From Spirochaetaceae bacterium (GTDB lineage: Bacteria; Spirochaetota; Spirochaetia; Treponematales; Breznakiellaceae), in the NCBI GenBank assembly GCA_031262035.1, contig JAISIL010000067.1:1-42251 (forward strand): 42,251 nt of DNA, read 5' to 3'. The notes beneath the pieces are model-generated. The model did no database searches, was not told the origin of the DNA, and saw nothing but the letters and a program-made list of their open reading frames with translations. Below, piece by piece: positions 7,532-16,827 of this stretch; positions within the stretch are counted from its first letter, which is position 1, and the number at the start of each line of letters is the position of its first letter. The translations under genes and the position numbers were made by a program.

Positions 7532-8200
7532 ATGAAAGACTCATTAACGGAAATCGTGGCGATTCTTGACAAAAGCGGCTCAATGGCGCATCTCACTGCA
7601 GACACCATTGGCGGCTACAATACTTTTATTAAGGCACAACAAGAATTGCCCGGCGAAGCGGTTTTATCAACAGTGCTTTTCAGCACCGGCAAAGAAAATG
7701 TGTTGCATAACCGGGCTGCACTTGCGGGGATTCAGCCGATAACAGAAAAGGAATACCGGGCAGGCGGAGGTACCGCATTACTCGACGCAATGGGCAGGGC
7801 AATCGACCACATCGGTAAAGAACTGGATAAAACCCCTGAAGATGAAAAACCAGGCAAAGTTATTTTCTTTGTCATTACCGACGGCCAGGAAAATTCCAGC
7901 ACTGAATATTCCTACAAACAAATTAAGGATATGGTAGAAAGGCAAACTAATATCTACAAATGGGAATTTATCTTTATGGGCGCCAACATCGACGCCTTTA
8001 GCACCGCAGAATCTATGGGCATCCTGCGCGACCATGCCTTTAACTACAAGGCAAAATCCGCAAACATCATGGCCCTCCACAGCGCCCTCGGCGAAGCCGT
8101 AGAAAATATCCGTAGACACAAGAACATAGATATAGGCAAACCATTCCGGCAAAAGATGGCCCGTGCGAATGAGGAGGATGGGGAAAAGGCGAGGAAGTAG
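7532..8200 (+). CDS. von Willebrand factor A (vWA) domain protein
   Basis: A 222-residue cytoplasmic vWA protein made almost entirely of the domain. The metal-ion-dependent adhesion site is intact: DKSGSM (residues 13-18), the threonine in AGGGTALLDAM and the aspartate in FVITDGQENSS. No signal peptide or membrane helix is present, so it is a TerY-like intracellular vWA protein rather than a secreted adhesin. Such proteins act as metal-dependent protein-interaction modules and often accompany stress or defence systems, including CoCoNuT/TerY-P loci. It has its own conserved regulon promoter, and its 3' end faces the minus-strand gene ending at 8207. No TerY-P kinase or phosphatase partner is seen nearby. 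Confidence 0.85.
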   Translation: MKDSLTEIVAILDKSGSMAHLTADTIGGYNTFIKAQQELPGEAVLSTVLFSTGKENVLHNRAALAGIQPITEKEYRAGGGTALLDAMGRAIDHIGKELDKTPEDEKPGKVIFFVITDGQENSSTEYSYKQIKDMVERQTNIYKWEFIFMGANIDAFSTAESMGILRDHAFNYKAKSANIMALHSALGEAVENIRRHKNIDIGKPFRQKMARANEEDGEKARK

Positions 8201-8206
8201 TGTGTT

Positions 8207-8674
8207 TTACCGCCCAGCCCCTGCCGTATGGGTCTGGGCGGCAGAATAGAGAGACTGCACCCGGTCGAGAGGAAGGTCGGTAGCGTAAGCAACCTCATCG
8301 GGTGACATACCATCAGCGACAAGCCTTTCAGCAACAGTAAGTGAAACACGTTCTTTGACTCCCATTTCAAAATAAGGTCTGGCGCCGATTTTATCAATAA
8401 ATTCAATAAATGAATTTCTATATTGTTCCATATCTACATCAGTTGGCCGATTTCTTATAAACTTATCAAGTTTGCAAAACATTTCGATTGGTTCTAAAGG
8501 TAAGTCAACCGCTTTCGCAAGTTCCATAGGGTCAATACCAAGATTGATAAACTCGTGAATAATCCGTGGCAATACAACAGGATTATGATAATAAATCATA
8601 TAGAGATAAGAAGCGCCTAAAGGCTCTTCTCTTTTTTGTGGCTGTTGTTTTACAGGTCGAAGACGTTTGCTCAT
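8207..8674 (-). CDS. Small protein sharing a C-terminal module with the upstream Rpn-like protein
   Basis: A 155-residue protein of unknown function. Residues 1-110 include IDPMELAKAVDLPLEPIEMF, which resembles one of the short helical repeats found in Rpn/PD-(D/E)XK-type proteins. The last 40 residues (AERLVADGMSPDEVAYATDL and following) closely match the end of the gene at 8674-9558, including the terminal THTAGA. No nuclease motif is visible. Its ATG overlaps the upstream stop as TAATG, so it is translationally coupled. It may be an inactive partial relative, antidote or partner of the neighbour. Confidence 0.65.
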   Translation of the reverse strand: MSKRLRPVKQQPQKREEPLGASYLYMIYYHNPVVLPRIIHEFINLGIDPMELAKAVDLPLEPIEMFCKLDKFIRNRPTDVDMEQYRNSFIEFIDKIGARPYFEMGVKERVSLTVAERLVADGMSPDEVAYATDLPLDRVQSLYSAAQTHTAGAGR

Positions 8675-9558
8675 TACCGCCTCGCCCCCGCTGTGTGGGT
8701 CTGGGATGCCGCATAGAGGGACTGCACCTGGTCGAGGGGAAGATCAGTGAAGTAAGATATTTGCTCCGCCGGAACATGTGAGGCCGCCATCTTTTGGGCA
8801 ATCTGCATTGATTTACGCTCTGCTTCCCAGTGTCCAATTATCGATGTGGCGCCAATTTCTTTGGCAAATTCTACAAATGGGTCTCTATCATATTTTTTTC
8901 GCATAATCTCCTCCATAGTATCACTATTTACTTTGCTAAACCAGTACATAAATGCCGATAATTGGGCATTATTACCGATTTTTGCACTTTCATCAAGAAT
9001 TTTGTCCACAGTAGCCGCTTCTACCCCTTCCCGCAGGCTGCTCACCCAGAGGCTATCGGCCACAGAAAGCCTCTTTGTCTCAATTATCTGTATTGGCAGA
9101 TGGTCACCTTCTATATTATATACCCCTGGCCACTTCTCGTCAAGGCCGAATTTCCGTTCTTTTTCAAGATAATCAATGAGACTTTTCGGGTGGCGATTTT
9201 CTACAAAGGTGATAGTCACATCATTATAAGAAATATTGCGCAGGGATACATACAGGTTGGCATAAGCCTGGACTTTGTAGAAGTCGCTCACCGTAAGGGA
9301 ATCATCGGGACTCTTGAATTCAATAAGATTATGGCCCCGGAAGATAGCCGCTATATTCTTTTTAATAACGACATCGGGCTTTTTCTTGATGATAACTACA
9401 TCAATCCGCAAGGGTTCTGTTGCCAGTTGATGTTCGGATTGAAAAGTCAGAGCATCGCTATAGTCTGAAAGGTCCAGTTGTATAGCGCCATAGAAGGAAT
9501 CATGCCAGGTTATTCGTTCTTTAGAATTGTCCGAGGTTTGCTGTTTGTTCGCTTTCAT
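8674..9558 (-). CDS. Rpn/PD-(D/E)XK-nuclease-like protein
   Basis: A 294-residue protein with a candidate PD-(D/E)XK core. RIDVVIIKKKP supplies an acidic residue and HNLIEFKSPDD gives the (E/Q)xK element (E-F-K), as in the Rpn/transposase-like nuclease superfamily abundant in treponemes. The C terminus carries the helical repeat AEQISYFTDLPLDQVQSLYA and ends THTAGARR, which the next gene repeats. I chose the ATG at 9558, not 9573, because a consensus promoter ends exactly 7 bases before it. Role (DNA cleavage, recombination or mobile-element origin) is unproven. Confidence 0.65.
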   Translation of the reverse strand: MKANKQQTSDNSKERITWHDSFYGAIQLDLSDYSDALTFQSEHQLATEPLRIDVVIIKKKPDVVIKKNIAAIFRGHNLIEFKSPDDSLTVSDFYKVQAYANLYVSLRNISYNDVTITFVENRHPKSLIDYLEKERKFGLDEKWPGVYNIEGDHLPIQIIETKRLSVADSLWVSSLREGVEAATVDKILDESAKIGNNAQLSAFMYWFSKVNSDTMEEIMRKKYDRDPFVEFAKEIGATSIIGHWEAERKSMQIAQKMAASHVPAEQISYFTDLPLDQVQSLYAASQTHTAGARR

Positions 9559-9564
9559 ATCGTA

Positions 9565-9593
9565 ACTATACAAAATTGTAGATATATTGTCAA
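9565..9593 (-). promoter_or_regulatory. Consensus promoter, leaderless start for the Rpn-like gene
   Basis: TTGACA (9593-9588), 17 bases, TATAGT (9570-9565) on the minus strand. The ATG at 9558 is 7 bases past the -10 box and has no ribosome-binding site. Confidence 0.75.
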
Positions 9594-9622
9594 GTGGGTT
9601 TTGAGAAAAAAATTTTAAAAAC

Positions 9623-9657
9623 TGTTAAGTTCCCCTACCACAACACCTATCTATATA
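9623..9657 (+). promoter_or_regulatory. Regulon promoter copy 3
   Basis: TGTTAAGT (9623-9630), 16 bases, CTATCTATATA (9647-9657), preceded by AAAAAC. It lies upstream of the 66-aa gene. Confidence 0.75.
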
Positions 9658-9670
9658 TAAATACAATAAA

Positions 9671-9695
9671 GCCTGCTGATAAACAGGCGGAGGAG
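9671..9695 (+). promoter_or_regulatory. Leader hairpin next to a strong ribosome-binding site
   Basis: GCCTG (9671-9675) pairs with CAGGC (9684-9688) around an 8-base loop. The stem abuts GGAGGAG (9689-9695), six bases before ATG 9702, so it may modulate translation or mark the mRNA 5' region. Confidence 0.45.
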
Positions 9696-9701
9696 AAAAG
9701 T

Positions 9702-9902
9702 ATGTTTGATAGAACAGACCTAACAGACCGAAGCGGTAGACGCATCGGCACCATCGAAACACAACCTAACGGCAGCCAAATCATTATGGACCGTGGCGGT
9801 AATCGCCAAGGCACCTACGACCCCATGACCAACACAACCACTGACAGAGGCGGACAAGTGGTCGGCCACGGTAACCTACTCAGCGGGCTGCTGGATTGGT
9901 AA
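9702..9902 (+). CDS. Small Gly/Asp-rich repeat protein of the regulon
   Basis: A 66-residue protein of unknown function: hydrophilic, rich in Asp, Arg, Gly and Thr. Imperfect repeats of the type DRxGxRxG/GTYD recur (DRSGRRIGTIE, DRGGNRQGTYD, DRGGQVVGHG), reminiscent of short beta-hairpin YD/RHS-like repeats. It ends LLSGLLDW and has no signal peptide. GGAGGAG and conserved regulon promoter copy 3 make it very likely expressed; it is probably highly translated when the regulon is on. It is just upstream of the CoCoNuT-like operon but separated from it by a distinct promoter. Confidence 0.7.
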   Translation: MFDRTDLTDRSGRRIGTIETQPNGSQIIMDRGGNRQGTYDPMTNTTTDRGGQVVGHGNLLSGLLDW

Positions 9903-9955
9903 GCGGTAAGGGGGCGGTGCTAGACGATAAGGCTGGCGTTGCCTCTCGGCTGGGC

Positions 9956-9984
9956 TTGCGAGATTTTAAGAAATTTGATATATT
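9956..9984 (+). promoter_or_regulatory. Promoter of the CoCoNuT-like operon
   Basis: TTGCGA (9956-9961), 17 bases, TATATT (9979-9984), followed by GAGGAG (9995-10000) and the TTG start at 10006. It is of ordinary sigma-70 type, not the regulon motif. Confidence 0.5.
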
Positions 9985-10005
9985 TAATAAAAAAGAGGAG
10001 ATAGT

Positions 10006-13000
10006 TTGAAGAATTCACGACTTGGGACTCCTATAATTGGCAACTTTAGCGCCGAACAATCTATTTCTGACAATGAGATACTTTATGTCAATAAACGGCA
10101 TGACTTCCTTATTATCAAAACGAAGCAAAATGACAATATTAAGCTTTTCCCAAAGGATGATGGTGCAGAAATAGTCATTAATCATTTTGGAATTGGATTA
10201 GACGAAAATAATGATTCTATATACACAGTTAAAACATGTTGGGAAAGAAGAAAAGAAAATATTGTTATTGTCCTATACTTATTCAAACAGACTCGTCGTA
10301 TTGAGTTGGAAAGTGAATCGTTGAATTTCTATCTTGAACGACTTGAAACCAGTAGGCTGATAACAGATGGTATCATGAAAAAAACTGATGAAATACAGTT
10401 TTTGGAGAAAGAATTTCTTGATGGAAGGAGTATATTTGTTATTGATGAATATCAAGGTGTAAACTCAAACAAATTTCAGATATTCGGGAATAAGTATCGT
10501 GCGGAATGTGAGTATGAACGACCTGGAGTTGTCAAGATTTCTAAAATAATTCAAACAAAGACAATTAATCGTAATAATGATATTGTACAGTATTTCGGAA
10601 ATGTGAAATTTGTATCCTTTGACGAGGCTATGCAAATACATGGGCATAAATACGAAAATCATCAAGTTGTAATAGATGATATATTTCAGATATGGAAGCA
10701 GTATGAAAACTATAAAGAGGAGATATCCAATAATGAGATACGGAAAAGGGGTTATATTCGTTATAAAGCATATACCATAAACAATGGTCTTTTGAATATT
10801 TCATTTGATAATGATGCAGATTATATAAATTTGTTTTTTGGTGATGATAATTCTGATGTTGAATTTGATATCATAACCTATGAGACTTCTGCTGATTTAC
10901 CTAACAGTATAGATGATATTTTATCATATAAAAAGGAAAACCAAAATAATATTATAACTGTTGGTAGTTGTGTCAAACTTGAAGGATTCAATATTTGGTT
11001 TTATTTACCAAAAAATATAGAGCGAATAACATCGCATGGAGTTCTTATTCATTCTGATAGAAATGTTAGAATTGAAAAACGCAGAAGAGATAGAATTTAT
11101 AATATTCTCAATTCAAGAAATAACCCTACAGCCAATATGATTATGAGATTAACTGCAGGTGATGCTGATTCACAAACTGGGGGACTTATAAACGATAAAG
11201 ATATTATAACTACAAATGTTTTGGATAAAATGTTCGGTGATGATAGTTTTAAAATAACTGAAAATTATCGAGAAGCGATTAAGATTGCACTGAATACACC
11301 AGATATTGCTCTTATACAAGGCCCACCAGGAACAGGCAAAACGACTTTGATTAAAGGAATTGTAGCCCGTTTAAATGAAATGAGTAACAAAAATTATAAA
11401 ATCCTTATTTCAACTGAGCAACATGACGCACTTTATAATGTGACAGATAAGTTGTCAGAAAATAAGTTATTGCCTCCGTTCATTGTGAGTAAAAGATTTA
11501 ATGAAAAGGATGGGAACCAAGAAGATAGTAATAATTTTATGAAGGACATTACCAATTTTCAATACGAATTTCAGACTTTATGCAATAATATTTTAAAAGA
11601 TAAAAAAGATAATAAAAATGATTTTTCAGCAGGATTAAGTCAAATTATTTATTGCATACAAAGTATCCGTCTTGCAAACTATTCCAATCAAGTAATTCGT
11701 GAGAACTTAGATGTGCTCTATAAAACAGCAATACAAATGAGTTTATCAAATACAGTAATAGATGTTATACAAGATATCAAATTTAAATTTAATTTCCAGA
11801 TAGAAAATGAAGATTGTAGCAATGAGATGTTAGACATTGAACAAGTCAAGCAAAAACTTAGCAATCAGCGAACAACTATTGAGGATTATAAAAATGATGG
11901 TTCATATCAATTAAAAGAACTACAACGTTGTCTTCGGAAAAGACCAAATTATGAGAAACTGCTGATTGAACAATCGTTATTGTCAAGAATGACTTCTGGC
12001 GATAATGATGCTCTTAAAACTTCATTTGATGAATATATCAAATATATTGATTATCTAAAAGATAAAATACTTTCTTTAAGTGTCAGCAATAGCGATGAGA
12101 ATATCCTGCAAGCGAAAAGTTTGTTTGACGAACTAATGTATAAACTTCAAGATGCTGTTAAGTCTCATAAAAAAGATTTTTTTGAGGTGGTTGAAGAATT
12201 GAAGTACAAATTGTTAGATATTGATAATGTTAATGCGCTTGTAAAGCGCTACACAAATATTATAGGAAGTACTTGTGCACAGGCAGGACGTAGTCTTGAT
12301 AGGGTTGAACTAAATAGCCATTCCTGTTTTGATTATGTTATTATTGATGAGGCTGCAAGAGCTAATCCATTGGATATTATGTTGCCAATACTAATGGGAA
12401 TACGTGTTATTCTGGTTGGTGACCAAAAACAATTACCACATTTTATCGAATCAAAAGAAGTTCGTGATTTTTTAGCAAATGATAAATACAAGAATTTGTA
12501 TGATAAAGAATTACTTGAAAAATCTTTGTTCGGGCTAATTTTTGAACGAGTAGAAGATTCATGGGAAAAGAAGAAATTAGTATTTAAACGACATATCAGA
12601 ATAAATGAACAACATCGTATGCATCCATCTATTGGCGATTTTATAAGTAAAGAATTTTATAATGGTGAAATCACAAATGGACCTAAAACATCTAATAATA
12701 TAAATGATTATAATGTTTTTGGGAATAAGAATGTTGCATGGCTTAATATTCCAATTATTGACGGAATGGAAGAAGGAAAGCCTTCATATTTCCGAATGAA
12801 AGAAGTAGATAAAGTACTTGAAACCATTAACATTATCGTACATAATCTAAAAGGGATGAAATCACATATTGGCGTGATTTCATTCTATAAAAAGCAAATA
12901 GAAATTATAGAAAGTATTATAAGCAATAAATATCCTGATAATATATCTACATTGATTGAATGTGGGACTGTTGATTCTTTTCAAGGCAAAGAATTTGATA

Positions 13001-13209
13001 TTGTTTTACTTTCAACGGTTCGTAGTAATGCCCATCAAACTCCCAGTGAAAGTCTTGGATTCATACATTATAGTGATAGCAGAATAAATGTTGCCCTTTC
13101 AAGAGCTAAGACATTGCTTGTGGTAATCGGTGACGCTGAAACATTTATGAAAAACTCAATTTTCAGAAATTTTATTAACTATGTCAAAAAGGAAGGGTTT
13201 TATGCCTGA
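10006..13209 (+). CDS. UPF1/Dna2-like superfamily 1 helicase of a CoCoNuT-like system
   Basis: A 1067-residue SF1 helicase of the AAA_11/AAA_12 (UPF1/SMUBP2-like) type. The Walker A GPPGTGKTT starts at residue 439 and the Walker B IIDEAARAN near 780, followed by GDQKQLPHF (motif III). EQHRMHPSIGDF is motif IV-like, TVDSFQGKEFDIV is motif V and NVALSRAK motif VI. About 430 residues precede the motor and a roughly 300-residue insertion separates motifs I and II. The start is TTG with GAGGAG upstream. It overlaps the next gene by 8 bases and begins a four-gene AT-rich operon. UPF1-like helicases of this kind are components of CoCoNuT type IV (McrBC-related) systems, thought to act on RNA; the enzymatic substrate here is inferred. 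Confidence 0.9.
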   Translation: MKNSRLGTPIIGNFSAEQSISDNEILYVNKRHDFLIIKTKQNDNIKLFPKDDGAEIVINHFGIGLDENNDSIYTVKTCWERRKENIVIVLYLFKQTRRIELESESLNFYLERLETSRLITDGIMKKTDEIQFLEKEFLDGRSIFVIDEYQGVNSNKFQIFGNKYRAECEYERPGVVKISKIIQTKTINRNNDIVQYFGNVKFVSFDEAMQIHGHKYENHQVVIDDIFQIWKQYENYKEEISNNEIRKRGYIRYKAYTINNGLLNISFDNDADYINLFFGDDNSDVEFDIITYETSADLPNSIDDILSYKKENQNNIITVGSCVKLEGFNIWFYLPKNIERITSHGVLIHSDRNVRIEKRRRDRIYNILNSRNNPTANMIMRLTAGDADSQTGGLINDKDIITTNVLDKMFGDDSFKITENYREAIKIALNTPDIALIQGPPGTGKTTLIKGIVARLNEMSNKNYKILISTEQHDALYNVTDKLSENKLLPPFIVSKRFNEKDGNQEDSNNFMKDITNFQYEFQTLCNNILKDKKDNKNDFSAGLSQIIYCIQSIRLANYSNQVIRENLDVLYKTAIQMSLSNTVIDVIQDIKFKFNFQIENEDCSNEMLDIEQVKQKLSNQRTTIEDYKNDGSYQLKELQRCLRKRPNYEKLLIEQSLLSRMTSGDNDALKTSFDEYIKYIDYLKDKILSLSVSNSDENILQAKSLFDELMYKLQDAVKSHKKDFFEVVEELKYKLLDIDNVNALVKRYTNIIGSTCAQAGRSLDRVELNSHSCFDYVIIDEAARANPLDIMLPILMGIRVILVGDQKQLPHFIESKEVRDFLANDKYKNLYDKELLEKSLFGLIFERVEDSWEKKKLVFKRHIRINEQHRMHPSIGDFISKEFYNGEITNGPKTSNNINDYNVFGNKNVAWLNIPIIDGMEEGKPSYFRMKEVDKVLETINIIVHNLKGMKSHIGVISFYKKQIEIIESIISNKYPDNISTLIECGTVDSFQGKEFDIVLLSTVRSNAHQTPSESLGFIHYSDSRINVALSRAKTLLVVIGDAETFMKNSIFRNFINYVKKEGFYA

Positions 13210-14653
13210 AGTTATAGATAGTGTTAGATGGCCTTTTTATCAATATAATATTCTCATGCCTGAATATATTGAAGCAGATATTTTTGTTTGGCTTTATCTA
13301 TCCTTAATTATTATGCAAAACGAGCAAGGTGGGCTTCCAAAAAATAGTTATGAGAAAGAAGAGAAACTTGCAGTTGAAACAATAATGAAAGAAAAGTTTT
13401 TCAATGTAATTGATAAAATTACATTGAAAAAAATTATTGCTTATGCAGAAAGAGATTATGTAGTTAGGGATGAAACAAATTTAATAAATAAGAGGAAAGA
13501 ACTTGATGATAAGACTTTTGAATTTGTAGAAACTTTTAGTAGTCTTTTTTCTGATAAACTTCAAATTCAAAAGGTATATATGGATGCTATTACAGGTAAT
13601 GTAGTGCCTATTTTCGATGCTTTACCTTATATAAAAGATTGTAAAGATGAAAATATTGCAAGGCTTACTAAGTTAATTGATGATAAACCTTCTGCCAATA
13701 CAGTGAAATCTGCATACAGTCATTATAAAGAATTATCTAAGACCGAAAAATCTGAAATGGAGGTAAATGGTAAAGGTATTGATACTATTTTGAATATAAA
13801 AGAACCACGGGAATCTGATTTTAACATTATCTTTCTTGAAGATAAGGGGACTTTATTTAATTTTGAAGTAAAAATAGAAATTGATGATAATGAGATAAAA
13901 GTATCAACACCCTTTGGCCAAGATAATGTGAAAAATATAACATATATGTGGATGCAGACATGTTTTAAGGAAGCTAGAAGCGTCTGTAAAGAGTTAGATG
14001 AAAAGATAAAAGAGATTGAAACACAATATTTGTATGATAATAAAATTATAAATAAGGAAAACTCTACAATATTTAATATCAGTGTTTCAGACCAACTTCC
14101 TGTCTGTGGAAATATATATCGTTTACTTGAAACAGTAAAGATGAATAATGTTGAAACTATAAATAAAGCAAAGAAAATTCTAATTTCCATTGATAATTAT
14201 TATACCGAGCAATCAAAATACTACTTTCTAGAAATAGGTAGTTTTCTGGAATGTTTAATTTCAGTGCTTGTAGAACATAAAGATATGATGAAAAGGAAAT
14301 TAACGACTGAACATGTTTTTAGAACAGCTATTAAGAGTGCTTGCTCAAGAGTAAAAGTTGACTATAGTTTAATGATGGGTTATGAAATATTTTATAATTG
14401 GGAAAAGGGCCGTGTAAATTTTAAATCTGACATGGCAGATATTGTCTACAGTAATATACATTTTCTACGATGTCCTTCACTCTATTGGGATTTTGTTAAT
14501 GATGCTTTTAGCCTTTACAATTTAAGAAATCAACAGGCTGCACACTATCATTCTGATAATGATTTTAGAAATGCAATTGATAAATTACAAATTGATAAAC
14601 TATATAATATTACAAAAGTCTTTTTAGACTTAAATCAAGGAGGAACAATATGA
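13202..14653 (+). CDS. CoCoNuT-operon protein with C-terminal HEPN-like RNase motif
   Basis: A 483-residue protein that I do not recognise over its full length. Near the C terminus, SLYNLRNQQAAHYHSD contains R442-N-x4-H448, the R-x(4-6)-H signature of HEPN RNases (with the common Asn after Arg), in a predicted helical context. The first about 400 residues are mixed alpha/beta with many Lys/Glu. The start at 13202 is preferred over 13181 because AAGGAAGGG precedes it, and it overlaps the helicase stop (ATGCCTGA). Its stop overlaps the next ATG. Its position between helicase and McrB-like gene suggests an RNA-cleaving component of the system; HEPN is inferred from one motif. Confidence 0.6.
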   Translation: MPEVIDSVRWPFYQYNILMPEYIEADIFVWLYLSLIIMQNEQGGLPKNSYEKEEKLAVETIMKEKFFNVIDKITLKKIIAYAERDYVVRDETNLINKRKELDDKTFEFVETFSSLFSDKLQIQKVYMDAITGNVVPIFDALPYIKDCKDENIARLTKLIDDKPSANTVKSAYSHYKELSKTEKSEMEVNGKGIDTILNIKEPRESDFNIIFLEDKGTLFNFEVKIEIDDNEIKVSTPFGQDNVKNITYMWMQTCFKEARSVCKELDEKIKEIETQYLYDNKIINKENSTIFNISVSDQLPVCGNIYRLLETVKMNNVETINKAKKILISIDNYYTEQSKYYFLEIGSFLECLISVLVEHKDMMKRKLTTEHVFRTAIKSACSRVKVDYSLMMGYEIFYNWEKGRVNFKSDMADIVYSNIHFLRCPSLYWDFVNDAFSLYNLRNQQAAHYHSDNDFRNAIDKLQIDKLYNITKVFLDLNQGGTI

Positions 14654-16827
14654 GTAAGAAAGGAAAAAGTGGAAACAACAAACCAAAACCATCAATTCAA
14701 ACTAAAAAACCGACAGAAATTCAACAACCAACTTCACCTGAAGTAAAAGAAGGTTTAACAGAAAGAAACCGATTGATTAACGAAGGTGAGAGTAAAAAGA
14801 AAGAACTAATTGCTCAAGGTGAGAAACTAAGGCAAGAAATTGAGTCTAAAGCCAAAAGTGAAGTCGCAAAAGAAGAAGATAAAATCAAAAAATCATATAT
14901 AGATGAAGTCAAAGATAAAGCAATTGAAGAAGCAAATAAAGAAAAGGAAAAAATACTCAAGGCGATAGAAAAAGAAAAGAAGGCAACTGAAATATTGGCT
15001 CATGATATTGATGTAAAAAATGAGACAATTGAAGCAATAAGACAATCTCTGGAACAAAAGCAGCAACAATTACTTGAAGAAAAGACAAATTTTGAAAAAG
15101 AAAAAAAAATTTATAAGACAGAATATCTTGCTTCTTTACAAGATGACCTAGACAATTTACGAGCAGAAAAAGAAAATGTTGAGAGTGAAAATCTACAGTT
15201 AAATAAAAAATTGTCTCAGCTAGAAAAAGAGAATAAATTTGGCGAGGAAGACCGCAATGCACTTGAAGAAGAATTACGAGATGCACAGGGATTTCGTGCA
15301 GAGAGAATTAAATTACAATCTAAGATTTACAATTTGGAAAATGATAATGAAACAATTAGAAAACTATATAGTAATTCTCAGGATGAACTTAATGAGGCGA
15401 AAAATACAATAGAACGTTATGGAGATGACCCACAACAAACTCTTCATGAAAATGAAACACTAAAAGCAAGAATTGAACAACTTCAAAATAGAATTGCAAA
15501 TTATCCCGATGATTATGAATTATTAAGTCTACGAAAAGTAAATGAAGATTATGAGAAAATCAGAGATGAAAACGAAACATTACATAATGAAAAAATAATG
15601 CTTGAGCGTGAACTTATTGATTATAAAATGTATAAAGAAGATTGTGAGAACAAGGACCGCTCAATAAAATGTAAAGAACGGCAACTTTGTGAATTGCAAA
15701 CTGAATTAGATAAAATTACAGATATATATAATAAAAATTTCAAAAAAGTTTTTTCAAGCCTTTCAGAAATTGATGAATGGTTAATTAATCCGATCTATAA
15801 CACAACTAATTACAATCTTAAGGAAATTTGTGAATATTTCAAATATTATCTTGCTACACAGAGTCAACCGCATTTATATTATGATATGCGTCACATACGA
15901 ACTTTTATAGCCGGTATGGCTGCATCTAAGATTTTAATACTTGAAGGTATGAGTGGCACAGGAAAATCAAGCATGCCTCGTGAGTTTGGGAAATTCATTG
16001 GTTGTGACACATCTGAAATACCTGTCCAGTCTTCATGGAAAGACAGAAATGACATACTAGGCTATTATAATGATTTTGAAAAACGATATAAAGAAACAGA
16101 ATTTCTTAAGAAATTGTATTGGGCAATTAGAGATAAAGAAAATGTTCATTGCATCATGTTAGATGAAATGAATCTGTCTAGAATTGAATATTATTTTGCA
16201 GATTTTCTTTCTGTGCTTGAAAAACCATATCAGCATGATTGGAAAATAAATCTTATACCAGATTTTGTTAGAGGTGAAATGCCGGAACTGTTAGACCAAC
16301 ATGGTGATTTACTCTTAACGAATAATATTTGGTTTATTGGGACTGCAAATAAAGATGATTCAACGTTTACTATAACCGATAAGGTATATGATAGAGCAGT
16401 CGTATTGAATTTTAGGGAAAAAGCCACAGAACAACCAATTGATAAACGAATATATCCATTAAATATCAGTTTTCATGAGTTTCAGTCTTTATTAACAAAC
16501 GCTATAAAACCGAGTCCGCAAGAAAAAGATAAACTATCTAATATCATTGATTATCTTGATATGTTATTAACTGATTTTGAAATAGGGTTTGGAAACAGAA
16601 TAAAGTCTCAAATAGAAAAGTTTGTTCCTGCATATATAAAATGTGGTGGAAAACTGGAAGAAGGTGTCGATATTATTTTTTCAACTAAAGTTCTTAGAAA
16701 AATACAAGGTTATGATGATAAAACAAAGACTAATCTTGATGAACTTTATAAAGAACTGGATAAAAACTATCCATCTGATTTTCTGGAGTCAAAAAAACAC
16801 ATCACCAAGTTGAAAGAGAGCATATAA
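14650..16827 (+). CDS. Coiled-coil McrB-like AAA+ ATPase (CnuB-like)
   Basis: A 725-residue motor of McrB type. Residues about 40-380 are a long Glu/Lys-rich coiled coil (many EKEK/ENE heptads). Then comes the AAA+ domain: Walker A GMSGTGKSS (433-441), Walker B with the McrB-type sequence MLDEMNLSR (about 500-508), and WFIGTANKDDS (about 559-569), the sensor-1/NxxD region typical of McrB. McrB proteins hydrolyse GTP and drive an associated McrC nuclease; the N-terminal coiled coil is the hallmark of CoCoNuT CnuB proteins. It overlaps the previous gene by 4 bases (ATGA) and is immediately followed by the DUF2357 gene. No modified-base or YTH-like reader domain is apparent at its N terminus. 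Confidence 0.85.
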   Translation: MSKKGKSGNNKPKPSIQTKKPTEIQQPTSPEVKEGLTERNRLINEGESKKKELIAQGEKLRQEIESKAKSEVAKEEDKIKKSYIDEVKDKAIEEANKEKEKILKAIEKEKKATEILAHDIDVKNETIEAIRQSLEQKQQQLLEEKTNFEKEKKIYKTEYLASLQDDLDNLRAEKENVESENLQLNKKLSQLEKENKFGEEDRNALEEELRDAQGFRAERIKLQSKIYNLENDNETIRKLYSNSQDELNEAKNTIERYGDDPQQTLHENETLKARIEQLQNRIANYPDDYELLSLRKVNEDYEKIRDENETLHNEKIMLERELIDYKMYKEDCENKDRSIKCKERQLCELQTELDKITDIYNKNFKKVFSSLSEIDEWLINPIYNTTNYNLKEICEYFKYYLATQSQPHLYYDMRHIRTFIAGMAASKILILEGMSGTGKSSMPREFGKFIGCDTSEIPVQSSWKDRNDILGYYNDFEKRYKETEFLKKLYWAIRDKENVHCIMLDEMNLSRIEYYFADFLSVLEKPYQHDWKINLIPDFVRGEMPELLDQHGDLLLTNNIWFIGTANKDDSTFTITDKVYDRAVVLNFREKATEQPIDKRIYPLNISFHEFQSLLTNAIKPSPQEKDKLSNIIDYLDMLLTDFEIGFGNRIKSQIEKFVPAYIKCGGKLEEGVDIIFSTKVLRKIQGYDDKTKTNLDELYKELDKNYPSDFLESKKHITKLKESI

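Noticed and set aside
7532-8200. Complete TerY-P triad
   Set aside because: A vWA protein is present, but no PP2C-type phosphatase or zinc-ribbon kinase is found in the window.
12156-12195. TGTTAAGT near 12158 in the helicase gene as another regulon promoter
   Set aside because: It is followed at 16 bases by no CTATCTAT-like box and is well inside the helicase coding sequence.
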